The notes under the pieces: model-generated
What the model was told of the DNA's origin: nothing
The model's database searches: none
Seen by the model: only the letters and a program-made list of their open reading frames with translations
Position numbers and translations under genes: made by a program
In this document: one piece after another, positions 17,541-26,604 of the stretch
Position numbering within the stretch: position 1 is the stretch's first letter
Layout: each line of letters starts with the position of its first letter
Source: DATFVA01 sp963811905
GTDB lineage: Bacteria; Bacteroidota; Ignavibacteria; Ignavibacteriales; Ignavibacteriaceae
Reading direction: 5' to 3'
Assembly: GCA_963811905.1 (NCBI GenBank)
Contig: CAWETK010000020.1
Coordinates: 1-64,000, forward strand
Length of the DNA: 64,000 nt

Positions 17541-19636
17541 TTCAGCAGGGTCTGAGAAGATTTTTCACTTCCTGCAAGCTTGTCAGCAACGGTCACACTA
17601 ATGATATAATCACCTGGCTGCCGGCCTTTCATATCCAGCTGAAGGTAAACCTGCGTGTTTTTTTCAAGCGACTGATAGTTTGTGGTTAAGGTAACTTCAT
17701 CTTCATTTTTTGTGCTGAATAAATGAGCCAGCGATGTGAACAGGTTCTCTATAAAAGAGTTTTCATTAACCTTCTTAAGGGTGATCTTCTGTTCGAAGTT
17801 CGTTTTCTTATCCGTATCCTGTTCCAGGTTATAGACTTCATAATATAAAAATATAGCGGTGCTTCGCGTAAATGTCTGCGTCGGGTTCGGAAGTATATCA
17901 AGGTTTTCCCTGGTCAGGGCATACCCGCCCGGAGAATGTTTCTCAACATCGGATGCAAGGACAACATCGCTTATATCAAGACCGCTCTCACTGAAATCCC
18001 TTGCGAGGTATCTGAAATGATTGGTTGATACACCGCCGTCTAAATTTCTGATAACTTCAAATGCAAGGGATACGGAATCCGGTTTTGTTTCTATCTCAAG
18101 TGAGTTTATCCAGTATTTTTCATAACGGCTGAGCTTCAGCTCATGTTTACTCCCCAAATAAGTAAAGTCTTCTATTTTCTGCCCGGTTCTGTTGTAATTG
18201 CTGTCTGTTATAAATAGACCCGACTGATGCTGCAGAAGGTATTTATCCTTTAGCTCAGCATTATGTGAAATATCCAATGCATAGTTAACATATATCTGGG
18301 TATTTCGGTTATTTTCATTATCCAGGTCTTTAAATTGAATTACCGAGTAGGGGAGTGTAAACACAGGTCCTTTAAACTCCGGCTCATAGTCTTCAGGTTC
18401 GGTCCGCCTCAGGGATGTCACATATGAATAGGTATCAAATGAAAACTGGGAAAGATACCTTCCGTTTAACCCCGGGGTGCTGAACCGGAAGTTTTTATTC
18501 ATAAAATCATCTGTAAATCCGAAAGCTTTATTTTTATAAACCCATAGATCGGTCTTTAACATCATCTGTGTCTTTCCCCCGGCGTTAATATACGGCCTCA
18601 GCCTGACACGGTTGAGCGGTTCGCCGTATCTTAACATTATTTCCCCCCGGTCCGATTTCCATCCTTCAATATTCTGCTTAGGAACTGAAAACATCAGGTT
18701 TGAATAGGCCACACGTGAATAATGTTCAAGAAGTCTTTCATTATATTTAGTCAGGTAAAGAGGATCCTTCCGGTCCCAGTAATCATCTACATTATTATCA
18801 ATAGAAACGGGATCATTTTTCTTATCCCCCCACAGCATCATTGTTGTACTATCCTGAAAATCCTTTTTCTCTTCTTCCGTCATTAGTCCTAATGCTTTTT
18901 TATATGCCGATTGGCTGGCGCTGTCCCTGAAAGTTTTATAATATAAGTATCCCAGGAACAAGTATGCGTTTTTGTTTGAGGAATCGATCTCAACGACCCG
19001 GTTGAGGAGTGGAATTGCATCTTCATATTGACCTGCTTCAGAATATAAATGACTTAAGTGCAGGTACGAATCCAGCCTGCCGGGATCTGATTTAATGGCC
19101 TTCTTGAAAAATTGTTCGGCTTTGGAAAAATCTTTATCTGCAAAATCGTTGAAGCTGATGGATGCTTCCGGACTGTATTCCATAAAAGAATTATGATATT
19201 CATAAAAATCATCCTCACTGATTTTTCCAAGGTTGAAGAGTGCTTCTGTGTTCCCGGGGTCGATATCAAGAATGTCTTCATAAACATCATATGCCATACT
19301 GCTGCTGAAAACATCCATTAGTTTTGCTTGCAGCATTCTGTAATCGATATTCCGGGGGTCTTTCCAGATTGCTTTTTGAATATAAGTCCTGGCTTTCCCC
19401 CTGCTGTATACTGTGTTTTTGTCGAATTCAATTTTAGCCAGTTCGAAGTAGGAAGGAGCAAAGGAATATTCTTCTGCCGAACGGGAAAATAATACTTCCG
19501 CTTCTTTTATTTTCCCTTCCTTCAAAGCGGTAAGTCCCTGGCTGTGAAATACATTCACATCCGGTTCCTGCCCGGATACGGCAGAAACATAAAGAACCAG
19601 AACGGCTGCCAGTATATTTGTACCTATAATTCTCAC
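17531..19636 (-). CDS. GWxTD domain protein with TPR repeats
   Basis: The 701-residue exported protein has a signal peptide (about 1-22), several tetratricopeptide repeats (about 25-245) and then a GWxTD-family region. The signature here is GWKSDRGEIMLRYGEPLNRV, with Ser in place of the family Thr. The C-terminal part is a long beta-rich domain (YVNYALDISHN ..., LQLDMKGRQPGDYIISVTVADK). GWxTD proteins occur in Bacteroidota and Acidobacteriota and have no proven function. Coupling to a TonB-like gene suggests an envelope role. No close partner lies upstream. Confidence 0.82.
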   Translation of the reverse strand: MRIIGTNILAAVLVLYVSAVSGQEPDVNVFHSQGLTALKEGKIKEAEVLFSRSAEEYSFAPSYFELAKIEFDKNTVYSRGKARTYIQKAIWKDPRNIDYRMLQAKLMDVFSSSMAYDVYEDILDIDPGNTEALFNLGKISEDDFYEYHNSFMEYSPEASISFNDFADKDFSKAEQFFKKAIKSDPGRLDSYLHLSHLYSEAGQYEDAIPLLNRVVEIDSSNKNAYLFLGYLYYKTFRDSASQSAYKKALGLMTEEEKKDFQDSTTMMLWGDKKNDPVSIDNNVDDYWDRKDPLYLTKYNERLLEHYSRVAYSNLMFSVPKQNIEGWKSDRGEIMLRYGEPLNRVRLRPYINAGGKTQMMLKTDLWVYKNKAFGFTDDFMNKNFRFSTPGLNGRYLSQFSFDTYSYVTSLRRTEPEDYEPEFKGPVFTLPYSVIQFKDLDNENNRNTQIYVNYALDISHNAELKDKYLLQHQSGLFITDSNYNRTGQKIEDFTYLGSKHELKLSRYEKYWINSLEIETKPDSVSLAFEVIRNLDGGVSTNHFRYLARDFSESGLDISDVVLASDVEKHSPGGYALTRENLDILPNPTQTFTRSTAIFLYYEVYNLEQDTDKKTNFEQKITLKKVNENSFIENLFTSLAHLFSTKNEDEVTLTTNYQSLEKNTQVYLQLDMKGRQPGDYIISVTVADKLAGSEKSSQTLLKWR

Positions 19637-20030
19637 AACTTTTTAAGAATTCTAAAGTGCTTGTATCATCCTATCTCAGAAATTAATGCATCTAAAATGA
19701 TAAAGCAATGATCAATTTGTGACAGAGGGGATGAGTGTCCCGGAAGAACATACATACAGGAACATTCCCAAATCAAATTTCTGCTTCTTTTCCGGTAAAA
19801 CCCACTGGTGACAAACACCAATCCTGAACTTATAATTCAACCGTGGATAAATTCTTTTCCGAACTATTCAGGGGTGAAGAGATAAGAAAATAAACTTCAG
19901 GTGTTTAGTAAGACTCCGCTGATGTCAGAGAGAAAACACTTCTCACCTTCTTCCTTTCTGCAATTAGGAACCGTTAAAACAGTTAAATACCATATATGCT
20001 TCTGCATAGCGAAGTGAAACGCAGGCAGTT

Positions 20031-20060
20031 CAATCAATCAATCAACCAATCAATCAATCC
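20031..20060 (+). repeat. Short tcaa tetranucleotide tract
   Basis: The run is caatcaatcaatc, aaccaatcaatc, aatcc: about seven 4-base units with one interruption. It resembles the low-complexity tract at 12953-13012. It is not inside a gene, so any length changes would not cause phase variation in a coding frame. Confidence 0.7.
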
Positions 20061-20195
20061 TCATCTTCTTACCCTCTCTCTCCCACCTTCTCATCTTCAA
20101 TGAGGGACATTCGATATTACCTGTTTGAAAAAGAATTAATTTGATTATCTTAGTCCGAGCTCCATTTAACCTTATATATCAGAATCACGGTTGTA

Positions 20196-20216
20196 AAGCG
20201 AATCGCCGATTCGCTT
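20196..20216. repeat. REP-like palindrome
   Basis: AAGCGAATC (20196-20204) and GATTCGCTT (20208-20216) form a nine-pair stem with a GCC loop. The outer part tgtaaagcga is shared with the palindrome at 26425-26469, pointing to a family of extragenic palindromes. No T-run follows, so a terminator is less likely. Confidence 0.55.
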
Positions 20217-20315
20217 ATTATCTTCCCTGAACTATTGCCTCCTGCAAGTTTGGGCGTTACCGGCAGTATATTTTTGCAAAGGTTCGCAAAATTAACAAGG
20301 AAAGGAAAGTGACGG

Positions 20316-21560
20316 ATGAACTTCAGGGAAATGATCAGACCTCGGGAAAAGGGACATATTCATCCCAGTGTTTTTATGTTCCTGTTTCTTCCTTTTGGAG
20401 TACTGACAGGATATGTTACTGTAACAATCGGTTTCCTTCTGACAAAGGCTGGAATACCGTTAGTCCAGGTAGCCCCCATCGTTTCTCTGACCCTGATACC
20501 GAGCATGCTCAAGTTCCTGTGGGCTCCGCTGATAGACACTACCCTGACAGTAAAGAGGTGGTATGTCATTGCGAACATAATTACAGCTGTCGGCATTCTG
20601 CTTACCGGTATGGTTCCGCTTAAATCTGAATATCTCCTTTTGATGACTGTTATAGTCCTTGTCACGGGTTTCGCAAATACGTTTGTTGCAATGTCAACTG
20701 AAAGTCTGGCTGCATATGATACACCCCTGGAGTTAAAGGGACGCGCCGGCGGATGGCTGCAGGCGGGAAACCTGGGAGGACTTGGCCTTGGAGGCGGAGC
20801 CGGTTTGTGGCTGGCTGATAGATTGCCGGAGCCCTGGATGGCAGGTGCAGTTATAGCAGCGGCCTGTCTTCTCTGTACCACCGGCTTAATTTTTCTTTCA
20901 GAACCGGCTTCTTATATAAAAGAAAATAATTATTTGAAGACTTTGTCCAACCTGACTAAAGATATATGGACATTATTGAAATCACGGATGGGATTTCTTG
21001 CTCTCTTCCTTTGTTTCCTTCCGATCGGTTCGGGAGCTGCATCAAATTTGTGGTCGTCAGTATCGAATGACTGGCATGCTTCAGCCGATACAGTGGCGCT
21101 GGTTATCGGAGTGCTCGGGGGAGTACTCTCAGCAGCAGGATGCCTTGCGGGAGGATGGATATGCGATCTTATGGACCGGAAAAAAGCATACATTTTATTC
21201 GGAATGGCACAGGCTCTTTGTGCAGTCGCTATGGCTTTTAGCCCGGCTACAGAACAAATGTTTATTATATGGACTTCAGTTTATGCATTCAGTACGGGAC
21301 TTACTTATGCGGGTTTCAGCGCTTTTGTTCTTGAAGCTATAGGGACAGGTGCTGCGGCTACCAAGTATAATGTGTATGCCTCCCTTTCTAATGCACCTAT
21401 ATATTATATGATATTTATTGATGAATGGGCTCATGGCAAATGGAATGCTTTCGGGATGCTGACTGCAGAAGCAATAATGGCGCTTATCGGTATGATCCTG
21501 TTTATCGCTGTTTTCGTCTCGGTGAATAAAATGAGACCAGTTGCTGTTGAACAAGCCTGA
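20316..21560 (+). CDS. MFS transporter, AmpG-like
   Basis: The 414-residue protein has about 12 predicted membrane helices. Its N-terminal half (FLPFGVLTGYVTVTIGFLLTKAGIPL, LKFLWAPLIDTT, FANTFVAMSTESLAAYDTP) resembles the AmpG/acetyl-CoA-transporter branch of the major facilitator family. The conserved cytoplasmic loop between helices 8 and 9 is represented by GGWICDLMDRKKAYI. AmpG imports muropeptides, but the substrate here cannot be assigned. The ATG follows an aaggaaag ribosome site. The gene is not closely linked to its neighbours. Confidence 0.75.
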   Translation: MNFREMIRPREKGHIHPSVFMFLFLPFGVLTGYVTVTIGFLLTKAGIPLVQVAPIVSLTLIPSMLKFLWAPLIDTTLTVKRWYVIANIITAVGILLTGMVPLKSEYLLLMTVIVLVTGFANTFVAMSTESLAAYDTPLELKGRAGGWLQAGNLGGLGLGGGAGLWLADRLPEPWMAGAVIAAACLLCTTGLIFLSEPASYIKENNYLKTLSNLTKDIWTLLKSRMGFLALFLCFLPIGSGAASNLWSSVSNDWHASADTVALVIGVLGGVLSAAGCLAGGWICDLMDRKKAYILFGMAQALCAVAMAFSPATEQMFIIWTSVYAFSTGLTYAGFSAFVLEAIGTGAAATKYNVYASLSNAPIYYMIFIDEWAHGKWNAFGMLTAEAIMALIGMILFIAVFVSVNKMRPVAVEQA

Positions 21561-21927
21561 CTCTCATTAGCCATTGGATTTAACTGCTGGATACCTCGTA
21601 ATTAAGAAGATAACCCTACCGGTTTCACTCTCATTAACCAATGGGCTTTAGCCATTGGATTCTTCGAACTAACAGAAGATAATCTTAACGGTTTTAACCG
21701 TTTCAGTAAACTGTGGGTAAGCGGTTAAAACCGCTCGGCTGCCATTCTCTGATTAGTTCCGTATCTACTATTCCGCGGGTGGCAGCATAATTATGCTAAA
21801 TTGGAAAATAAGTGTGAAAAACCTAAATTAAAGATCCCCTCAGGAAAGAAATTTTTTAACGGATAATTATAACAAGCTCCGTTTGTAACCAGGATTTGTC
21901 AGATTAAGGCGTTTCAGGAAAATTATA
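21561..21927. repeat. Palindrome-rich non-coding region
   Basis: The 367-base gap contains two direct copies of ctctcatta(g/a)cca (from 21561 and 21628), an inverted repeat CCAATGG (21638-21644)/CCATTGG (21652-21658), AACGGTT-TT-AACCGTT (21687-21702) and AGCGGTT-AA-AACCGCT (21720-21735). Stacked near-identical palindromes of this type resemble REP elements mobilised by RAYT transposases, but no RAYT gene is present. No gene is seen. Confidence 0.6.
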
Positions 21928-22521
21928 ATGTCAAACTTAACCGGCGTTCAGTTTATTTTCATAATAATGATTGTAATAGTGCTTGTATCGGCATTATACA
22001 ATATCTATCTGCTTGGGAAACTGAAAAGCGGGAAAAAAGACAGGTCGTCGGTTGAAGATGTGAAACATTCTGATAATAGCATAATGGAAAATGTTGAAGA
22101 GCCGGCAGAGGATATCAATAAGATCAATTCAATACTAATGGAAAGAGCAATTGAACTGGGCAGCATTAACCAGCTGAGTGAGAAAATCAATTCCACACTT
22201 GATCCCGATGAGGTAATACAAAGCGCCTGCGATGAACTTGTAAAAATATTTCCCGTGGAAAGCGCCGGCATTGCCTTACTGGACAGGGATAAGAAAAAAC
22301 TCATCACAAAGGTATTTAAAACAGGTGCCGCCGGCAGAACAGATGACATAGAAGCTGAACTTGATCTGGCAAATAATAAACTTTTTTCGGATGTAATTAA
22401 ATCACGCAGACCAGCCGTAATTGAGACTGAAGCAGCGCCGAATGAAAAAAGGTGCGTCCTTATCGTACCCGTCATTTCATCGATGGAAACAACTGGGTAT
22501 CATAATACTGCCGGCTTCTGA
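21928..22521 (+). CDS. GAF-SpoIIE phosphatase/kinase, N-terminal fragment
   Basis: The 197-residue frame has one N-terminal membrane helix (IFIIMIVIVLVSALYNIYLLGKL), a short charged linker and most of a GAF domain (SINQLSEKINSTLDPDEVIQSACDELVKIFPVESAGIALLD ... RCVLIVPVISSMET). It then loses register and stops. The GAF domain continues in the +1 frame as LGIIILPASEPGYNFNKSEIDLARTIAIQIAGSAENARLF, so one extra base lies near 22485-22495 (gaaacaactggg). The true gene is probably 21928-23815. It is either a pseudogene or a sequence error. Confidence 0.75.
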   Translation: MSNLTGVQFIFIIMIVIVLVSALYNIYLLGKLKSGKKDRSSVEDVKHSDNSIMENVEEPAEDINKINSILMERAIELGSINQLSEKINSTLDPDEVIQSACDELVKIFPVESAGIALLDRDKKKLITKVFKTGAAGRTDDIEAELDLANNKLFSDVIKSRRPAVIETEAAPNEKRCVLIVPVISSMETTGYHNTAGF

Positions 22522-23815
22522 ACCCGGCTATAATTTTAATAAAAGTGAAATTGATTTAGCCAGGACAATCGCAATACAAATTGCAGGTTCAGCCGAAAAT
22601 GCAAGGTTATTTTCCAGAAACAGGAATGCCCTGAAGATTGCAGAAAATGATCTTGAAATAGGAAGACAGATCCAGTCTGACTTTTTTCCTGAAACCCCGG
22701 CTGAAATGGACAACTGGGAGATATGTACTCATTTTAAAGCTGCACGCCAGGTCTCGGGAGATTTTTATGACGTGTTCCGGCTGAGAAATTCAAAATACAT
22801 GGTATTTATTATAGGAGACGTCTGCGATAAAGGCGTAGGCGCCGCTTTATTTATGGTTCTCTTCAGGAGTTTATTGCGCGCATACAGCCTGCAGGAAAAT
22901 GAGATCACTCAGATTGAATCATTTGTTAATCATATAATATTAAATACCAATGACTATATTGCTGAAACACATAGTAACTCTAACATGTTCGCCGCATTAT
23001 TTTTCGGAGTACTGGATACTGAAAATAATATGGTATACTATATCAATGGGGGACTTGAAGCACCGGTAGTAACCGGGGCAGACGGCAGGATATTAAACAG
23101 GCTTCTCCCTACAGGTCCTGTGGTTGGTATGTTCCCCGGTATGGAATTTAAAGTCAGCACGCTTAGTCTTAAACCGGGGGAGAGTTTATTTGTATATACG
23201 GACGGCACAACAGATGCAAAAAACACCAGCGGCGAATTGTTAGGTGAAGAATCACTTTTGACGCTGCTGAGTTCAGCCTCTTCGTCGGGTTTCAGCCGGT
23301 TGTTTGATCTTAATTCTCAAATAGATAAACACATTGGACAGCATGAACAGTATGATGATATCACCCAGATGGTGTTGAGAAGGAAAATATCATCGGGTGA
23401 GAATAAACATTCAATTACAAGAAAAGCGGTTATTGAAAACCTTGAGGAGCTGCGAAGATTTGTTGAAAAATCAGCAGAGCACTGCGGCCTCGGTAAGCAG
23501 ATTGTCTTTTCGTTCAAACTTGTGACGGAAGAAATATGTACCAACATCATTAAATACAGCTTCGATGGTGAAGAACCGGGAAACATATTAATAGAATTCG
23601 AAAAGAAAAACGAAAAAGCCGTACTCAGAATATATGATGACGGAAAACAATTTGTTCCTGATACCGCAGTAACAACAGATATTAATACCGGTTGGATCGA
23701 TCGTAAAGTTGGCGGACTGGGGATTACATTGGTCAGGGAATTAATGGACCGTGTGGATTATCACCGGGATCCCGGCAATAGAAATTGCACGGTAATCGAA
23801 AAAAACATAAAATAA
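22421..23815 (+). CDS. SpoIIE-type phosphatase fused to RsbW-like ATPase, C-terminal fragment
   Basis: The proper part starts near 22490, in register with the end of the GAF domain; the first ~25 residues of this frame are out-of-frame noise. It contains a PP2C/SpoIIE phosphatase domain (ARQVSGDFYDVF, GDVCDKGVGAAL, VYTDGTTDAKN, EQYDDITQMVL metal-binding Asp residues) and then an anti-sigma-type HATPase domain (EEICTNIIKYSF N-box, IYDDGKQF, GGLGITLV G-boxes). Phosphatase and kinase of a partner switch would thus be in one chain. The STAS gene follows 25 bases later and is the likely substrate. Confidence 0.82.
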   Translation: MRLKQRRMKKGASLSYPSFHRWKQLGIIILPASEPGYNFNKSEIDLARTIAIQIAGSAENARLFSRNRNALKIAENDLEIGRQIQSDFFPETPAEMDNWEICTHFKAARQVSGDFYDVFRLRNSKYMVFIIGDVCDKGVGAALFMVLFRSLLRAYSLQENEITQIESFVNHIILNTNDYIAETHSNSNMFAALFFGVLDTENNMVYYINGGLEAPVVTGADGRILNRLLPTGPVVGMFPGMEFKVSTLSLKPGESLFVYTDGTTDAKNTSGELLGEESLLTLLSSASSSGFSRLFDLNSQIDKHIGQHEQYDDITQMVLRRKISSGENKHSITRKAVIENLEELRRFVEKSAEHCGLGKQIVFSFKLVTEEICTNIIKYSFDGEEPGNILIEFEKKNEKAVLRIYDDGKQFVPDTAVTTDINTGWIDRKVGGLGITLVRELMDRVDYHRDPGNRNCTVIEKNIK

Positions 23816-23840
23816 TACAAATCAAAATGAAGGATAATTC

Positions 23841-24182
23841 ATGGATATTACGGATAGCCGGATAGATCAACTTGTCATTATTAAAATTTCCTGCGATATA
23901 GATGCTTTAACAGCGCCGGGAATTACCGAACATATAAGAGAGCACATTTCAAATGGTGATGTCAACCTCATTGCAGATCTTTCAGATGTACAATATACCA
24001 GCAGCGCAGGCTTAAGAATGATGTTAACTGCGGTGAAGGAAACCAGATTTAAGAACGGGGATATGCGCCTGGCAAATATTCACCCTGATGTAGGCAAAGT
24101 TCTTTCTTTGACCGGCTTTAATAATATCATGAAAATTTATGAGGATGTAGGTTCTGCAGTCAGGAGTTTTGAAGTCTCTTAG
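23841..24182 (+). CDS. STAS-domain anti-sigma factor antagonist
   Basis: The 113-residue protein is a single STAS domain (RsbV/SpoIIAA type). The phospho-acceptor region LIADLSDVQYTSSAGLRMMLTAV keeps the conserved Ser in SSAGL. In partner switching, a HATPase kinase phosphorylates this Ser and a SpoIIE phosphatase removes the phosphate. The gene lies directly after a protein with both activities and is probably co-transcribed with it. No sigma factor gene is nearby, so the output is unknown. Confidence 0.87.
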   Translation: MDITDSRIDQLVIIKISCDIDALTAPGITEHIREHISNGDVNLIADLSDVQYTSSAGLRMMLTAVKETRFKNGDMRLANIHPDVGKVLSLTGFNNIMKIYEDVGSAVRSFEVS

Positions 24183-24236
24183 CAGATTGTTTTCTTTCTC
24201 TTTCATCTCATTTTTATAATTAAGGTTGAAAAATAT

Positions 24237-25088
24237 ATGACATCTGACATTCTTAATAAAAAAGGAATAACATTAGTAATAGGATCAGGAGCTATAAAAT
24301 GTGCAGCTTCTATCGGGATGTGGCAGACGCTGGTAGAGGAGGATATAGAAGTTGATCTCGTGATAGGCTGCAGTGCCGGCAGTATATACGGCGCAGGGAT
24401 TGCTATGGGTATGAGCGTGGATGAAATTAAAAAATGGTCTGAGAGAACGTGGACCACAGAGCTTATGCAGGACTATTTATTAAATTTAAAAGCTTCAAAA
24501 GACGGAACGCTTAAATATGATGAACGAAGCGGACTTGTAAATGACTCGGTTCTGAATAAAAGATTAAAAGATATTTTTGGTGAACGCACGTTTGAAGATC
24601 TTCGGATACCATTGATCGTAGTAGCTACAGATATGATGACGGGCGAAAAGGTCGCTGTCTCATCAGGAAAAATGTTTGACGCAATCCGTGCGAGTGTAGC
24701 TTTGCCTCTTATTTTCCCTCCCTGGGAAATTAATGGACGGCTGTTAGTAGACGGAGCAGCGTCGGACCCTCTTCCAATTGATATAGCCATTCAGAACGGA
24801 GCGGGGATAATTATAGCAATGGGATTTATGATAGACTACAGGAAGAAATTTAAATCCCTTACAGCTGTGCAGGAACAGATGACGGCAATATATATGAATA
24901 ATATTCTGAAAGCTTCATTTTCATTTAATAATCTTGCGCACCATTCGGAAATATTTACTATCATTCCTGAATTTGATGAATCCCTCTCAATGTTCGATAT
25001 TCATAAGATTCCCGGTATAATTGAGCGCGGAGCCGAAGCAGCGCGCAGACAGGTTCCTCATATAAAAAGACTATTAGCTGCAGTATAG
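24237..25088 (+). CDS. Patatin-like phospholipase (RssA-like)
   Basis: The 283-residue protein is a patatin-fold serine hydrolase: oxyanion-hole region GSGAIKCAASIGM near residue 20, nucleophile elbow GCSAGSIYG (GxSxG) near residue 45, and the catalytic Asp in LLVDGAASDPLP near residue 185. The typical GGGxRG loop is altered to GSGAIK. There is no signal peptide, so it acts on lipids from the cytoplasm. It lies between two signalling genes on the same strand, 55 bases after the STAS gene, which hints at co-regulation. Confidence 0.83.
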   Translation: MTSDILNKKGITLVIGSGAIKCAASIGMWQTLVEEDIEVDLVIGCSAGSIYGAGIAMGMSVDEIKKWSERTWTTELMQDYLLNLKASKDGTLKYDERSGLVNDSVLNKRLKDIFGERTFEDLRIPLIVVATDMMTGEKVAVSSGKMFDAIRASVALPLIFPPWEINGRLLVDGAASDPLPIDIAIQNGAGIIIAMGFMIDYRKKFKSLTAVQEQMTAIYMNNILKASFSFNNLAHHSEIFTIIPEFDESLSMFDIHKIPGIIERGAEAARRQVPHIKRLLAAV

Positions 25089-25158
25089 CAGCAGTGGGTG
25101 GTTCTAACCCCGGTTGATTGCTGTTCGTTTCCATTTAATACTCATTAAAGGTTTGCCT

Positions 25159-26406
25159 ATGAGCGAGGAAAAACAAAAGATAGAAGAACTGCTTCTTCTG
25201 CAGCGCGTATCACAGCGCATCAATTCAATACTTGACCTTGATCTGCTTCTGGAAGAAGTAGTAAGTGATGTGGCAGAGACTTTCGGATATTCACGTTCCG
25301 GCGTGCTGCTGAAAGATGACGAAACTAATGAGCTGGAAATTGCTGCTGTCCGGGGATGGACAGTCAATTACCATATGAAGGGGGAGAGGTTCAAAATAGG
25401 GGAATTCGGAATGGTTGGTCATACTGCTTTTATCGGAGAAACATACTATGCTCCGGACGTAAAGAAGGATCCCTATTATGAGGTAAGCGAACATTCAACA
25501 AATTCTGAGCTTGACATTCCGCTGAAAGTTCACGGCAGTCTTATAGGTGTATTTAACTTTCAGCACCAGGATATGAATGCTTTCTCTGAATCACGGATCC
25601 AGCTTCTTGAAGCACTTGCAGGTCACGTTGCCACGGCAATAGAGAATGCCCGGCTGTTTGACAATGAGCGGCGGGAAAAGGACAGGCTTTCAGCTGAGCT
25701 TAGAGAGGCCCGGTCAGTTCAGCTTAGTTTATTTCCCGATTGGGTTCCGGATATACCCGGTTTTGATATCAATGGTATATGTATTCCATGCAGGGAAGTC
25801 GGAGGCGACTGGTTTGATTATATCCCGCTGCCCGGAGGAAAATTAGCCGTTATACTCGCTGATGTTTCCGGTAAGGGCTCCGGTGCGGCTCTTCTTATGG
25901 CATCCGCCAGAAGCATACTCAGAATATATGCTGAGCAAGGATTGCCGCCGGCAGAGGTTTTAAGGAATGTGAATAATATACTCGTAAAAGATTTTCCGAG
26001 GACGAGATTTGTTACAATGATCTACGCCGTTATTGATCCCGTAGAAGAGAAAATTGTATTTGCTAATGCCGGTCATCCTCCTCCTGTTTATATTGATTCG
26101 GACGGTGCAAAGCTGCTGTCTTTTGAAACAGGGTTTCCCCTGGGTATTATGGAAGGAACTTATCCGGAACATCGGATCGGATTTCCTTCCGGAAGCAGAC
26201 TGCTGATTTATACCGATGGGATAAGTGAGGCAATGAATCCTTTAGAAGAAGAGTATGGTGAAGAACGTATTAAAAATAAAATGTCAGCCGATACTTCCGG
26301 AATAAAAGAACTCCTTGATGATGTTCAGGCTTTTATGCAGGGTTCTCCTGCTTCGGATGATATGACGGTGGTAATGATAAAATCAAATCAGAGCGTGGCG
26401 ATCTGA
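25159..26406 (+). CDS. GAF domain SpoIIE-type protein phosphatase
   Basis: From the ATG at 25159, which has aaagg upstream, the product is about 415 residues. An upstream TTG at 25114 would add 15 non-conserved residues. A coiled N-terminus leads to a GAF domain (about 20-165) and a PP2C/SpoIIE domain (CREVGGDWFDY, LADVSGKGSGAALLM, IYTDGISEA, ASDDMTVVM), with all four metal-site segments present. There is no kinase domain, unlike the gene at 22421. It is an RsbU-like phosphatase that probably acts on a STAS protein in response to a GAF ligand or partner. Confidence 0.88.
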   Translation: MSEEKQKIEELLLLQRVSQRINSILDLDLLLEEVVSDVAETFGYSRSGVLLKDDETNELEIAAVRGWTVNYHMKGERFKIGEFGMVGHTAFIGETYYAPDVKKDPYYEVSEHSTNSELDIPLKVHGSLIGVFNFQHQDMNAFSESRIQLLEALAGHVATAIENARLFDNERREKDRLSAELREARSVQLSLFPDWVPDIPGFDINGICIPCREVGGDWFDYIPLPGGKLAVILADVSGKGSGAALLMASARSILRIYAEQGLPPAEVLRNVNNILVKDFPRTRFVTMIYAVIDPVEEKIVFANAGHPPPVYIDSDGAKLLSFETGFPLGIMEGTYPEHRIGFPSGSRLLIYTDGISEAMNPLEEEYGEERIKNKMSADTSGIKELLDDVQAFMQGSPASDDMTVVMIKSNQSVAI

Positions 26407-26424
26407 TGAAAGTTGGAAACCTGT

Positions 26425-26469
26425 AAAGCGACCTGCCTCGCCGATAGGCGGGTTCGCCTGAATCGCTTT
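26425..26469. repeat. REP-like nested palindrome
   Basis: Outer arms AAAGCGA (26425-26431) and TCGCTTT (26463-26469) enclose an inner imperfect stem, CCTGCC... with GGCGGG. The outer part matches the palindrome at 20196-20216. It begins 19 bases after the phosphatase stop and could also help end its transcript. Confidence 0.5.
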
Positions 26470-26550
26470 CGTAATCCTGCATGTGGGTTCGTCTGAATCG
26501 CCTGGTAAACCGGCAGGTTCCGTTAATTGCTAACCAATTGCAGCCCGTAG

Positions 26551-26570
26551 TTCAGGTCTCCTGACCTGAA
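26551..26570. repeat. Perfect 8-bp inverted repeat with 4-base loop
   Basis: TTCAGGTC-tcct-GACCTGAA forms a strong small hairpin in the non-coding region after the phosphatase gene. No T-run follows. It fits the other extragenic palindromes in this window. Confidence 0.5.
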
Positions 26571-26604
26571 TCTTAGTTCATAGAACTGATCTTGCCTGAA
26601 AATA

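Larger units (their letters stand above)
19637..20315. other. Non-coding region, 679 bases
   Basis: No gene is supported. It contains a tetranucleotide tract of tcaa/tcaacc units at 20031-20060 and a perfect hairpin at 20196-20216. The last 15 bases carry an aaggaaag ribosome site for the transporter gene at 20316. The remainder shows no recognisable structure. Confidence 0.6.

Noticed and set aside
21928..23815. Programmed frameshift joining the GAF and SpoIIE parts
   Set aside because: No slippery run or stimulating structure stands out at the site, and the same +1 break occurs in unrelated genes including smc.
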